A stretch of DNA of 64,000 nucleotides. Origin: Panicum virgatum. Its lineage: Eukaryota; Streptophyta; Magnoliopsida; Poales; Poaceae. Positions 22,217 to 33,787 of the stretch are shown one piece after another. Below the pieces are notes generated by a model that was not told the DNA's origin, searched no databases, and saw only the letters and a program-made list of their open reading frames with translations. Each line of letters begins with the position of its first letter. Position 1 is the stretch's first letter. The position numbers and the translations under genes are program-made. The stretch lies in assembly GCF_016808335.1 (NCBI RefSeq), contig NC_053143.1:49404248-49468247 (forward strand). The letters are read 5' to 3'.

Positions 22217-22895
22217 CTCCAAGTCCACTCCGGTGGCCCGCTCCGGCGGAGACCGCTCGCCACGGTCGCTCCAAGTCCACTCCGGTGGCCCGCTCCAACG
22301 GAGACCGCTCGCCACGGTCGCTCCAAGTCCACTCCAGTGGCCCTCTCCGGCGGAGACCGCTCGCCACGGTCGCTCCAAGTCCACTCCGGTGGCCCGCTCC
22401 GGCGGAGACCGCTCGCCACAGTCGCTCCAAGTCCACTCCGGTGGCCCGCTCTGGTGGAGACCGCTCGCCACGGTCGCTCCAAGTCCACTCCGGTGGTCCA
22501 CTCCGGCGGAGACCGCTCGCCACGGTCGCTCCAAGTCCACTCCGGTGGCCCGCTCCGGCAGGGACCGCTCGCCACGGTCGCCTCAAGTCCACTCCGGTGG
22601 CCCGCTCCGGCGGAGACTGCTCGCTACGGTCGCCTCAAGTCCACTCCGGTGGCCCGCTCCGGCGGAGACCGCTCGCCACGGTCGCTCCAAGTCCACTCCG
22701 GTGGCTCGCTCCGGCGGAGACCGCTCGCCACGGTCGCCTCAAGTCCACTCCGGTGGCCCGCTACGGCGGAGACCGCTCGCCACGGTCGCTCCAAGTCCAC
22801 TCCGGTGGCCCGCTCCAGCGGAGACCGCTCGCCACGGTCGCTCCAAGTCCACTCCGGTGACCCGCTCCGGCGGAGACCGCTCGCCACGGTCGCCT
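22217..22895. repeat. 52-bp minisatellite, ~13 units, inside LTR element
   Basis: About thirteen copies of a 52-bp GC-rich unit start near 22219, 22271, 22323 and so on to 22843. Each carries AAGTCCACTCCGGTGGCCCG and GAGACCGCTCGCCACGGT. There are no spacers. Because 52 is not a multiple of 3, each reading frame cycles through the unit in all three phases, and as the unit lacks stops, long repetitive frames arise on both strands. These are artefacts, not proteins. Confidence 0.95.
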
Positions 22896-23160
22896 AGAGC
22901 CCGGTCCGGAGAAGTAATGCTTGCTCCCTGGGCGGTACAAAATCCGTGCAACCGCTTAGCTTGGTTCCGTACCTTAAGCCTGCACCTTCGCTGCCCTGCG
23001 GAGAGTGCTCTAGTACCTGAACCTGGCAATAGGTGCCACGACCTTGAAGGGGTCCGCAGCACCCGCTCTCGCCATGAGCACGCCAACACAATCAGCAGTG
23101 CGTCACGATAATGGCCCCACCCGTGGGTTTGTACCTCTCCCGAGGTGGGCCGGGGGCCAC

Positions 23161-24083
23161 TGTCGGTACCCCAGGACCGGGTACCCCCTCTTGCTGAGTC
23201 TAGGCAAGAGCCTCGTAGTTATCATTAACTACGCCCTAACAACCGAGCAGCCGGACCCCTGTGGTCCGGAGCCATACTCTCCAGGCAAACGGTCCCGGAC
23301 CCGCTCCCCTCTTGGAAAGGGTCCGGTGGCGCTACGTATCCCGGGGGTAGCCCTCAGACAAAACAGTTGGGGGCCCCGGACCTCCCGCGGAGTCCCGGAC
23401 CTCCCAGGAGTACCGGACCCCTGCCGGGTCCCTGACCCGGACTCTCATACACTATCCGGACCCCTCAGCGGAGTAGAACTTACACCCCGCCTGGGGCTGG
23501 TCCGGAACCGCCACGTGTCACGTGCCCGCACGCAGGTGCGGGCACGCGCGCGGGGCCGCGAGGCTTTCACTGGAAGAGTCGCCTACCTACCGCATTCAAT
23601 GCAGTAGGCGGAAGTGCGTACTGTCATAGCAAAGGCCGAGGCGGCTTTGGCCAGGTTGCACTGTTGGTTGCATGTTACCAAGGAGCACAGAGCAGTCGCT
23701 GGCGCCACCTACTCTGCGTGTGTCAGCCTACTATGTCAGTTGGATACGACGGCTCGGCTTCGCCTATTAAGGCACCTACACGGTAGCCTCGACAGACTAC
23801 GCCGCAAGCTACATTGCTCCAACGGGCGCCTCGCCGATGGGACAAACAAAGACTCCCCTCGGTCAGAGAGTCTACAGGACGAGAAAGCGTATCCGAGAAG
23901 AGATCCCCAACCACTGTAGCACCATTAGTATCTTTCCAGTATAGTATACATCCGTGTGTTCTTGTGTTATTGCCCCCAAGCTAGATCGGCCTAATAGCTT
24001 AGCACTTCCCCGAGTACTCCCCCTCGGGGAATAGGCGGGTGCGTTCCGCCACCCGGCTGTGGGTACCCCAAAAGCCCACGACA
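23161..24083 (+). repeat. 3' LTR of the non-coding retrotransposon
   Basis: A 923-bp LTR follows a purine-rich tract (GGTGGGCCGGGGGCCAC). It is closely similar to the 5' LTR apart from one internal deletion of about 200 bp, joining TATACATCC to GTGTGTTCTTG, which removed the TATA box and start region. Confidence 0.9.
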
Positions 24084-25252
24084 ATCTTGTTGCCCATAAT
24101 TAATATTGCAATTGTGAATAAAAATCTTGTTGTTTATTTAATTTTCTAGATCCTCAATAAATACATATGCATTGGAACTAGAAAAGTAGAATGTGCTAAG
24201 CATTTGATTGGTTCTATGTGTTTTTCTATACAATTTTTTTGTACTTGCTATTACTTTAATTAGATGAATTTTACTACAAGCTGAACAAACTACTATGCCA
24301 ATCTACTAGAGGTTTGGCGGCAGACCAGCACGCGGATCATTGGTGAGACCTCGCGGGCCGAGCGAGCACGTGAGCGCCCGGAAGCAATTGCGAGAGCCAG
24401 GAAGGAAATACTACTAGCGTGAGCATGCGGAAAGGAAGTATTTTATTTTTGAAAAACGAAAGTGTAAGCTGTGGGAAATCGATTGTTGGTTTCTCTCCCA
24501 GCGAGTGCGCGTGTATTAGCAAGACTCCTCGGGTGGCCGATGTCGATTTGTAAGTAAGGACAAAAAATAGTTGACCAACTCTTATATGCTTGACTAATGC
24601 CACATGAGTCCGTTCTACACAGTCAACCACGTCAATGATTGTGCATTTCACTGGACATGCTAGCATGGGGAGAGCATCTATCTTGCCCAATTCGTCTGTT
24701 GCGTAAGCTTAAATAATGTGGAGACACATGGCAACAAATTCTGAGTCTGGTAACTATGAATTAATTTGCTATCAGTCAGCTAATAAAAGATGGCGAACGA
24801 CAAACTGTAGAATAGGATAGGACCATGACGCACTCCCACGGTTGCCCCAACTGTGGAGGACAAGTACGATAAAGATGGGTGGTATTGAATGCGGCAGTTG
24901 CGCCTCACCGATACTACCTGCCATCCTGTCACGTCCTATCAGGGTTGGCACCGCGCATCGAGCCATTGATAAAATTGTGTTAGGCTGAACTCACCAGCCT
25001 ACCCATCTCATCTCCTATCCCACCTCCTATTTCAAACTCCACACTGCAAACAGTACATACTACAGTGCAAAATAGTAAAAAGAACGTCCACATCAGCGTC
25101 CACGTCAGCCTCCCACCTCCCTCCCACTCCCACTGCTGAGTTCAGCCTTAAAGCGCGACCTTCACTTACCCTGTCGCCCGTTTCTATCAGCCACATGGCA
25201 AGCCTGCCGAGCATGTCATTGTGTGGTATTTTCTTTGAAGTGGCTGGGACAG

Positions 25253-25586
25253 GCCCTGTTTGGTTTGGCGTGAAAACATTTTTATGAAAACTTTTTGATG
25301 TTTTGACCAATAAATAGAGATATTAAATAAAGTCTAATTACAAAATTATCTCCACAACTATGGTACTGTAGCAGATACTCTAGCTAATGAGATCTTTGAC
25401 CGCACGAGTGGGGGATGATTGGGCGCGGTCACAGTAGCTAATCATAATGGAACTTGTCTTATTAGATTCGTCTCGAAAAATTACATCCATCCCTAAAAAG
25501 GTTTTGTAAATAGACTTTATTTAGTACTCCATGCGGACATTCGTCTTTTTGTGAAATTTTGATGTGACACCTAAGCAAACATGGCC
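25253..25586. mobile_element. Tourist-like MITE (TSD ACA)
   Basis: A 334-bp element has ends GGCCCTGTTTGGTTTGG and GGCCATGTTTGCTTAGG (in reverse) and TSD ACA at 25250-25252 and 25587-25589. The paralogue near 51395 reads GGGACAAGTGCACTCG with no insertion. Confidence 0.85.
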
Positions 25587-25591
25587 ACAAG

Positions 25592-26366
25592 TAGGGATGG
25601 ATTCTGATCGGATACGGATGAAATTGGATCTGAATGTCACATTTTACCACATTTTAATTCGGATACGAATACGAATGCGGATCTCATCGGATACTAATAC
25701 AAAATGGATAATTTGAATCCGGATACCTTCTCGATTTGAAACATAGAGCTATCGCGAATATCAATTTATTTTATCAACAATTTTATAGTAGATCAAAATC
25801 ATTATACATATAGGGAGTAAAGGATTAGAAGATGGCTAATAAAAAATATAATTATCTATGTATAGCTTTTATATTAAATATATAAAATTAATTTTATAGG
25901 TAAAATAAATAAATATATAAATACTTAATAATTAAGATATATAAAAAAGATTTTATTATTAAATAAATAATTAATTTGACTCGTATAAAATAATTTTAAT
26001 CATGAAATAAATATATTAAATAGTTAAAGTTAATTTTTATATCATTACTAATTTTAATAAATATATTATTAGTTATCTAGCTTTCTAAATAAATAGTGTA
26101 TATCATTAAGTAATTAGGTATAAAGATAAGTTCAAGATTGTCTCGCTAGTCACTTTTTCTTTGCGAATACGGACGGATACGGATGTTATCGGATATTCCT
26201 CGAATACGAATATGGAATTGGATAGAGAAAAGTTCTCAAAATCGGATTCGGATGCATACATATGACATCCATATTATAATCGAATACGAATACGGATATC
26301 CATATTTACATTTTAAGCGGATACGAATATGAATAATTCGGATGCAGCCATCCGCATCCATCCTTT
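25592..26366. mobile_element. hAT-like non-autonomous element (TSD GCCACAAG)
   Basis: A 775-bp AT-rich element starts TAGGGATGGAT and ends ATCCATCCTTT, with a perfect 8-bp TSD GCCACAAG at 25584-25591 and 26367-26374. The left TSD includes the last bases of the neighbouring MITE, so that MITE was already in place. GGATACGAATACGGAT-type motifs repeat near both ends. It has no coding sequence. Confidence 0.9.
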
Positions 26367-26740
26367 GCCACAAGTGCACTCGCTGTTACGTCCATCTATC
26401 ATTGCCCACGCACTGCATGCATCTGTCTTATGGCCACCCACCCCCATCGGCCACTCAAAAAGCCACGGCTAGCTAGCTCTCCGAACCCCATCGGCCCATC
26501 GGCCCACTGTAAGGAGCATACGTCAAACTTGTGCGAAACCTTCTCAATTTTTTTATCATAGACTCAGCACATGAAATTATGATATCACGATAAATTTTAT
26601 GATTTTTAGACTTCATATGTTATTTATAGAATTTTAAAATGATTCGGCCTCATGTTCCCAGTCATGTTTCGGGAAAAAGATGTTCCATGTTGCCTCCCAT
26701 TTCATGGATACGGCTTCAGATTGAACTCAATAACATGAAA

Positions 26741-27895
26741 CTGGCGGGGCCGCGCGAGCCTCCGAGCCGCGTTCGACCTGACCGCCGCAGCGGCATCGCT
26801 GCATACCGCGAGGTGCGCGTGGGGCCACAGTGCTGTGGCGCGGCAGCCCGCCGAGCCGGACCGAGCCCTACGCCTCGCGTGCGCTGCCAAGGCTGGTTGA
26901 CCTCCGCCGCAGCAGATCCGCACGAGGCCGCCGCGACTCGGCGTCCTCGAGGCTGGCCGATCTCCGCCGCCACGACTCGTCGTCCTCGAGGCTGGCCGAT
27001 CTCCGCCGCCGCAAATCCGCACGAGGCCGGAGCTCTCGCGCGCGGCGGAAGAGGACGAAGCACGTGGTGGTGGGCAGAGGAGGAGGAGGAGGCACGCGGC
27101 AGCGCGTGGAGGGGGACGATGCACGCTAATGTCCCGGTCATGGGCGCGCGGGCGACGGCGTGAGCCCCCGACGCGAAGGCCGGGGCGAGGGCGAGCATGC
27201 GGCGGCGAACCACGGTGGCACGGGCGTGCAGCGGCAAGGCGTGGCCGCGCAGGCTGGCGGGAAGACGGCGGTGAGCCCCGGCGGCACGGGCAGGCGAGTG
27301 GGCTAGCACGGGGCTCAGGCGTTCCAGCGACACGAAGGCCGGGCCCCGGGCGACAGACAGCGGCGAGCCATGGCCGTGCGGCGCGCAGGTGCAGCAGCAG
27401 GTGGAGGCCTACTCGCGGTCCCTCGCCCTGCGCTCACGTCGTGGCCGGCCACATGCCCCCGCTGTGGCTCCTCCCACCCGAGGCCAGTGAGGCCTTGGAG
27501 CTCTGGGAGACCAGGACGGGGCGGAGGAGCAAATGCGGCAGCAGGTACTGTCCTACTCCTAGTCCCTCGCCTGCTCCCTCCTCGTCGCCGGAGCATCTGT
27601 TTCCGTTTCGAAGCCGTGATCTCGCGGAGCATCTGTTTCCGTTTTAGTGTGGTCCATATAATCATTTCCATTTCCATCCGTAATCAAGTGGCAATCGTTA
27701 AGTTGAGAGATGGGCTATGTATGCTTCCTGATTCTGTAGGTACCATTCCCTTCCCTGCGCTTCTCCAATTCCATATTGATGTAGATCAATCATGTATTTT
27801 GGTACTGGATGGTACCAGATAATGTCTTTTAAATAGAGATCTACTGAAGGAGTCATACTTGTAATGTCTTTTATCATCAAAAGATACGCTAGCTT
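26741..27895. other. GC-rich island of unknown origin
   Basis: Immediately after block Z similarity ends, the sequence turns very GC-rich up to about 27560. It contains internal near-repeats of GAGGCTGGCCGATCTCCGCC (near 26949 and 26987). Open frames up to 205 codons occur on both strands at once, the expected result of few AT-rich stops; none shows a domain. A captured gene fragment or degraded LTR is possible. The tail (27640-27895) is ordinary AT-balanced sequence in front of the copia element. Confidence 0.5.
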
Positions 27896-30800
27896 TGTTG
27901 GAATATTGGGGTAGCAAAAAACAAAAATTTTCTACCACATAAATCAGGATTACTGCAGTTATAGATCACAGGATTACCACTAGACGCGCGGTTGCGGAAC
28001 TTCTTTAGCGTGTCGGTGTAGTGCAGATAGAAGCCGGCAGTGCAGTTGCGTGAACCACCTCACGAACGGCTCGTCCTTGTGCAGCAAACGCAGCACCTCC
28101 ACGAAGTCCACACGTACGGGAAGAAGCTTCGCACTACGGATTGCTAGATCCGCGTGAACGAACTAGGGCTAGATGCACGAGAAAGAGGAACAGGGAGGGG
28201 GGCTACTCATGGTACTATTCATCCGTGTGAATAGTAGCCAGGGGTAGGGTTTTTAGGCGCCCCCTCCTCTGTTTATATAGCCCCTTGGGTGGGCTGCCTT
28301 GGGCCCCACCTTGAGTGCCCTCTTTTGGGCATAAATGGCCCATTAGTGCACCTAAACCCAGTCTAATTCGAATCTAATCCTTATCAGGTTTCTTTCCCTT
28401 AAGTGTGTGACCCTCTGGGCTCACATGCGAATAGACATTGTAACACCTCCGGTGTTTAGCACTATATGACACAAGCAATTAACATGTAATGACACGTTAA
28501 ACCCCCCCCCCCAAATTCTGAATTACTTATAAGCCCGAAATTCCGTTTAAACCCGCCAAAAAGTCAACTCTCACCCTTTTGCTCAAATGACATTTTGCCC
28601 AAAATGAAAGTTGTAGAGTTTGACAAAGTAAACAACTTTCGTGTTCAAAGTTTTTCAAGTTCTAACATGAAAATTTGAGTTAACCCCGAAAAACAAGCGG
28701 AGTCATGAAACTTGAATTCAAATTTTAAACTTCCAAACCATCGCCCAAATGAAGTTTTGCCTGAAAGGAAAGTTATAGGAAATTTAATTTTGAACAACTT
28801 TCGTGTTCAAAATTTTTCAAGTTTCAATTGAAAATCTTGAGTTTGAACCAAGTCAAACCGCTGACTTTTATTTCTCTCTCCACTCCCTTTTTCTCTCTCC
28901 TCTCTCTCTCTCCCTCGCTGACTCTCCCCTCCCTGCGCGCGCGGCAGAGCACGCGCCGCTGCCACCCGCTCGCCGCGCCGCTGCACGTCCGTGCTCGCTG
29001 CCCGGCTGCCGCCCTGCTGCTGCCTCGCTGCGCCATCACCCCCCCCCCCTCAAGTGCGCACGCGCACGGACGGAGCTCGCTGCGCCCGCCCGCCATGGCT
29101 CGCCGCCATCATCGCCTCTGCGCGCCGCAGCGCCATTGCTGCTCGCCGCCCGGCCACGCCAACACGCGCCCCTCCCCGGCCGTTGACCCCGCGCAGCATT
29201 CGAGTGCTCGCCTGCCCGCTGTGCCACGCTCGAGCGCTGCCGCTCCGCGATGCCGCCATCGCGACAAGCGAGCCCGGACGGCGTCGTGCCTTCACCCCGC
29301 GCCCCTCCCCTGCCGAGCTTCCCCCTCTCTTATTGCCCTGCCCAGGAGCCGTTCTAGCATCCCCGCTCCACTACCCTCCCTCTCCTAGAGCCGCTCCTCC
29401 TTGCCCTTGCCCAGGAACGCCACACGCCGGCCGCCCCCGCCATTGCCGCCGCCGAGCACCACATCACCGTGGAGCCCCCATCTCCAGCCTCCCTCCGCCC
29501 CAACGGAGCCCGGGAACGGGATCCCCACCTCCCATCGGTGCTCACCGGCCCCCTCCTCTGTCCGCTCCGGCCACCGTAGCTCGCCGGAGCAAGCCCGCCC
29601 CGTCGCCGCCCCATGCCTCCCCGGTGAACCCACTGCTCCGCCCCACCCCGACCCAAATCGACCCCCACCACAGCTTACTAGTGGCCCAGTGCATCTCCCC
29701 GGCCGGTTGTCGCCCTCCCTATCACGCCGGAGCGGCACCGCCACAGCTCGACGCCGCCGGCGAGCCACTGCTCCGCCGCCCGCCCTACTCCCGGCCGCCC
29801 CCGACCTCGACAAGCACACCTACGAGTAGCTCTCGCCTTCCTCTTGCCTTTCCCCCACCTCCCCTCGCCGCCGGCGAGCTCCCTCACCGGGAAACGCCGC
29901 CGCCGCCTCCTCCTCTGTTCCAACGCCGGCCAGGGGCATGTCTGTGAGCCCCCAATTAGTTCCAGGGGCCTAAATGCAAGATTTCATTTCCTTTTTCTTT
30001 TTGTTTTGAAAAACAGCAAACTGGTAAATTCGTTTAAAAATCGTAGAAAAATCAGAAAAATGCAAACTCAATTGTTCTGGAATCTTTGCAAAGAGATCTA
30101 CAACTTTTGTTACGCGCACTTTTTCATTTGCTCAATAGTTTTTATTTCATTTAAAATGCAAAGGAAATGTGCTTTATATTAGATCTCAAATTACAAGCAT
30201 GAGTTGTTAGCTATTTTTGGTCAGTAGGTTACATGTTAGATGTATAAGCTTGTGTAAAAATTTCGTGGACAGTTTACATGCCTAGCTATCATTTTATTTA
30301 ACTCTTGTTGTATGCCTAGGAAGGATAGTTTTGTTTATCCAAGTTGATATGATGTGTTTCATTGGTTCAAACTTTTACAGTACTTGTATTTTAGTTCCAA
30401 GAGCCTACAGAAAAAGTTTGAGAATTTTTAGTAAAGTCAATCTGGACCAAATGATTTTTGGTAAGGATAGCTACACTAAATCATTAAAAATAGTTTTTGT
30501 ACATGAAAAATTCTAATAATTGTTCTAGGGGTTAACCTTGAGTATGTAACCGTGATAGTAAAAGATGAGGCCCTGTAACTTGCTAGAACAGTCGGTAGAA
30601 ATTAGTTTTGATCCATGCAGCAATACTTTGTACTATTTTTCATACCCTGCACAATGCTTGTTTAATTATGAAAAATTTATGGCAGGCTCATCTTTAGGTA
30701 GACAACACTCAGTTAAAATTTCATTACCAGTACTTGTATAATTTGACCTGAAAAATTCATTTTTGTTTCTAGCAGTAGCTGTTTATTTTATTTTTCATGA

Positions 30801-33464
30801 TTAATAGGCTGCATGAAATGGGCTAAAAATTTCACAGTAGGCAAGATACTCAGATATGTATCATACATAAAAATTTCAAACCCAGAATCTCTGTGTAGCT
30901 TTAATTATGATAAAGACATGCTTAACCTAGTAATAAATGAGAGAAGTCCTTTCTTTTGCTGCATAAGGATAAAAGGTAAAACCCACCCTAGTAAGTTTGT
31001 GAAGTCAGTTATTATGAGTATTACTCTATAAATGATTGCCAAAATGATGTAACAAAATCTGGTGCAAATCATCTTGAGTTTGTGTTGGATTACAACTCTT
31101 TAGTGAAGAATTGATTAAATCGTATCACTAAAATGACTCACGCATATGCATTTCATATAGATTCGACTACTCTCCCTGACGGTACGTACGAGTTGGTGCC
31201 GGAGTCCGAGAGTGAGCAGCGTGAAGCTCAAGTGAACCTAACTGAAGCCACTGAAGACCCGAACCAAGTTTCGGAAGAGCCCACCGCTAGTTACGCTCAG
31301 GAAGGCAAGCCCCGGAGCATGTTCTACCTATTTGAATTTATGCAACTATTTATATTCCTGTTTATTTGTGCATTTAAGTTGCAGGAATTGTTTGGAACCT
31401 TAGTTGCATGATCCTAGGTACCTATGCTTGAACACTAGTATGTGTAGGTCGCTAGTTGGCTATGCTAATGGTTCGGTAGAAGTCGAGTGATTGCCTGTCA
31501 CTCGCGAGCTCATAGGAGTTGAATGCTCACTACACACTGCAATATAAGGTTTACGGGCGGGGTTGTTGTACTTGTGATACCCCGTCTATTTAGTCAAAAT
31601 GGATAAGGCCGCGGTGTGTGGTAGTGGTGGTTAAGCGTTTGAACGTACTAACCACATGCCGAGAATATAGTAATCGGTAAGCTTAAGTACCTGATGGAAC
31701 CGGCCGTGGAATATACTCCCCACTGTCTGGTCTATGGTCACGCACGGGTGCAGGGCACCCTAGGACAGTGGGCCTGTTTCAAGCCCGGGGAAAAAGGGGA
31801 AAAGTCGCGTGGGTGACTGCATTCCCCATGCGTGTGTTTAGGTCTGCCTGGCCAGGTTAATAAATTCGATTCGAATCGTCCGTCTCTCACGGATATTGAG
31901 ACTGCTTAACCCTTTTGCCACATAGAGTAAGAAGTGGAACAATGATGATGAGAAATTTGGTTGATAGATGAAAAATAATTGCTTTCCACCATGTATGCTT
32001 TAGGATAGATGCTAATGTAGAATGGTTAATCATAATAGAACTTGAAAGCTAAAATCGGAAAATAAGGACTCACTGCTATTCGGCAAAGACAAACCCCTCA
32101 AGCCAAAAGCCTTGCATGTCTAGTTAGAGGGTTAGTTATATCCTAGTCGGGTAAGCCTTGCGGAGTATTAGTATACTCAGCCTTGCTTGTGGCTCAATTT
32201 TTGTTTCAGGTAATACTTTTGAGGACATGATTGCTAGTTTAACTTGGCCGTGTACTCTGCCTCCGGGTTGGTCGGTGGAGTGGGATACGACGCCGGCCAG
32301 CGATGGCAATGCCGAGTGATGTCATGTACGGGCTTCATCGTGACATCATGTATCGTCGTTTAGAACTCGTTTTATTTCCGCTGCAATGAACTCTGAACTA
32401 CTTTAAATTTGAACTTCAAGTACCTTTCTGAAATTTCAAACTTAGTTTGTAATAATTAAGTTAAGACTTGGTAATGTAATATATCTAAGAAATGTTGTAC
32501 TCTCTGGACTCACCTTCGTGTGGGTTGCATGTAAGCTTTGGGTTCGATCAACGCTCAGGTGGATTCTTCGGGACTTTACCCGACAGCACTGCCGAATTAC
32601 TCCATTTGAAGTGCGGGTTAGCCGGGATTATCTTTAAGATGATGGTTAGCGCACTTGAGCCGGATTAATTAGGGTGGTACTGCCACAGACATGGCCCGAG
32701 TACTCTTACTCGACCCAATAGTAGGCGGTGGCCTCTAGCAAGACATGTCAACTACTATACGCACACAAAGATCATATCAGACGAGCCGTCACAATATCAT
32801 ATACATGTTGTTCCCTTTGCCTCACGATATTTGGTCTAGTTTAAAGCCGACCACTCTTTTCTCGATCCTGTGATTCAGAATACTTGGTTAACTGTTAACC
32901 CCAGCATGGCCATGCATTTCCTGATCCGAATCACTCGAGGGGCCCAGAGATATCTCTCTCTTGTAGAGATGGGCAAATCCTATCTTGACCGACTATGTCT
33001 CACAGCATGCTTCTTGACAGACCCGAAAGCCACCTTTATGACTACCCTGTTACGGTACAACGTTTGATGGCTCCTAAGTAAGTCGGTTTACATCTTAAGT
33101 ACATACGACGATCTCAGGTCTTAAGACACAGCGTACATATTGTGTAATGAGAAATCATCATCTCGTGTTGGGTCAGTTCAGTCTCATGTCTCACATGAGC
33201 CCACATTATTAGTTTGACATCTCCATGTCCATGACTTGTGAAACGTAGTCAATCAACTAATACATGTGCTAGTCTAATATTCATGTGTGTCCTCACATGA
33301 ACTCCGACTAGAAACATTTTAGAATATTGATACAAGTATAGAGTTTCACAAATACTTCACATAAGCATTAATTAATACAAGTTGTCATCCATGAATATTC
33401 AAGGTATACTTTATTAACCATAAATACAGGGAAATATGATTGCCTCTAGGGCATATTTCCAACA
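27896..33464 (-). repeat. Copia 3' LTR, interrupted
   Basis: The LTR is about 1.3 kb after removal of the 4.25-kb insertion and its duplicated target. It keeps a minus-strand TATATAAA near 28273-28280. The small frame at 32870-33067 falls inside this LTR and is not a gene. Confidence 0.88.
28439..32687 (+). mobile_element. Giant solo LTR (4.25 kb), TSD GACAT
   Basis: The sequence starts TGTAACACCTCC and ends GGTACTGCCACA, with a perfect 5-bp TSD GACAT at 28434-28438 and 32688-32692. No second LTR copy, gag or pol is visible, so the whole 4249 bp reads as one LTR. LTRs of about 4 kb are known in Tekay-type chromoviruses of grasses; that assignment is inference. A GC-rich zone (28900-29940) gives overlapping proline- or alanine-rich frames on both strands, up to 318 codons, that I do not accept as genes. 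30000-32400 is ordinary non-coding sequence. Confidence 0.85.
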
Positions 33465-33484
33465 GTCTCTCACTTGCACTAGAG
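33465..33484 (-). other. Copia polypurine tract region
   Basis: Between the RNase H stop and the 3' LTR, the minus strand reads GCAAGTGAGAGACTG directly before the LTR TGTTGG. This is the place and composition of the plus-strand primer. Confidence 0.55.
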
Positions 33485-33787
33485 TCAATCCAGAATGTAT
33501 CTAATACCCATTGCTCTTGTGTGCCTCTCATACTTGGGCTGTGGAAGGGGTTTTGTCAATGGATCTGAAATGTTCAGGTCCGTGTGTATTTTGCATATCT
33601 TGATCTCACCCCGATCGATGAACTCTCGAATGAGATGAAATCGCCGCATAACGTGTTTGCTCTTCTGGTGATTCCTTGGCTCCTTGGCTTGCGCAATGGC
33701 TCCACTGTTGTCACAGTAGAGATCCAGCGGGCTAGAGGCATTAGGGAACACACCAAGCTCAATAAGGAACTTCCTTATCCAAACACC
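33485..33787 (-). pseudogene. Copia RNase H, C-terminal part
   Basis: The frame to 33751 contains LYCDNSGAIAQAKEPRNHQK and the substrate-site phrase DPLTKPLPQPK, hallmarks of the copia RNase H end. It continues the upstream RT/RNase H frame, which is cut by a TAA stop near 33788. Non-functional. Confidence 0.85.

Larger units (their letters stand above)
19686..24083 (+). mobile_element. Non-coding LTR retrotransposon (4.4 kb)
   Basis: The element has two LTRs beginning TGTCGGTACCCC and ending CCCACGACA: the 5' LTR at 19686-20809 and the 3' LTR at 23161-24083. Flanks are ACCTT and ATCTT, a one-mismatch TSD, and the paralogue at 53275 shows the uninterrupted site. The internal 2.35 kb has no gag or pol. 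A thirteen-unit 52-bp repeat dominates it. This is the structure of a large non-autonomous element (LARD-like) that relied on a gypsy partner. It was inserted into an older MITE (the full copy is at 53210-53541). Confidence 0.9.
24084..26740. repeat. Blocks X end, Y and Z, copy A
   Basis: 24084-24290 continues block X interrupted at 19685. Block Y (about 24293-24770) matches 55365-56660. Block Z (about 24780-26740) matches 51100-51945 and 56868-57260. Block Z here contains two extra insertions at 25253-25586 and 25592-26366. Similarity to the other copies stops at 26740, after CAATAACATGAA. I see no gene; the short frames lack domains. Confidence 0.75.

Noticed and set aside
22217..22895. CRISPR-like array
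   Set aside because: The units are contiguous without unique spacers and lie within a plant LTR element.
22125..23111. Overlapping repetitive reading frames of up to 292 codons on both strands
   Set aside because: They are produced by the 52-bp tandem repeat, which has no stops and shifts phase each unit. No domain or start context supports any of them.
26639..27822. Several 100-205-codon frames on both strands
   Set aside because: High GC content makes stops rare. All frames are open at once and none contains a recognisable motif.
28803..29947. GC-rich frames of up to 318 codons
   Set aside because: They lie inside the giant solo LTR, overlap equally long frames on the opposite strand, and encode only Pro/Ala/Arg-rich low-complexity sequence.
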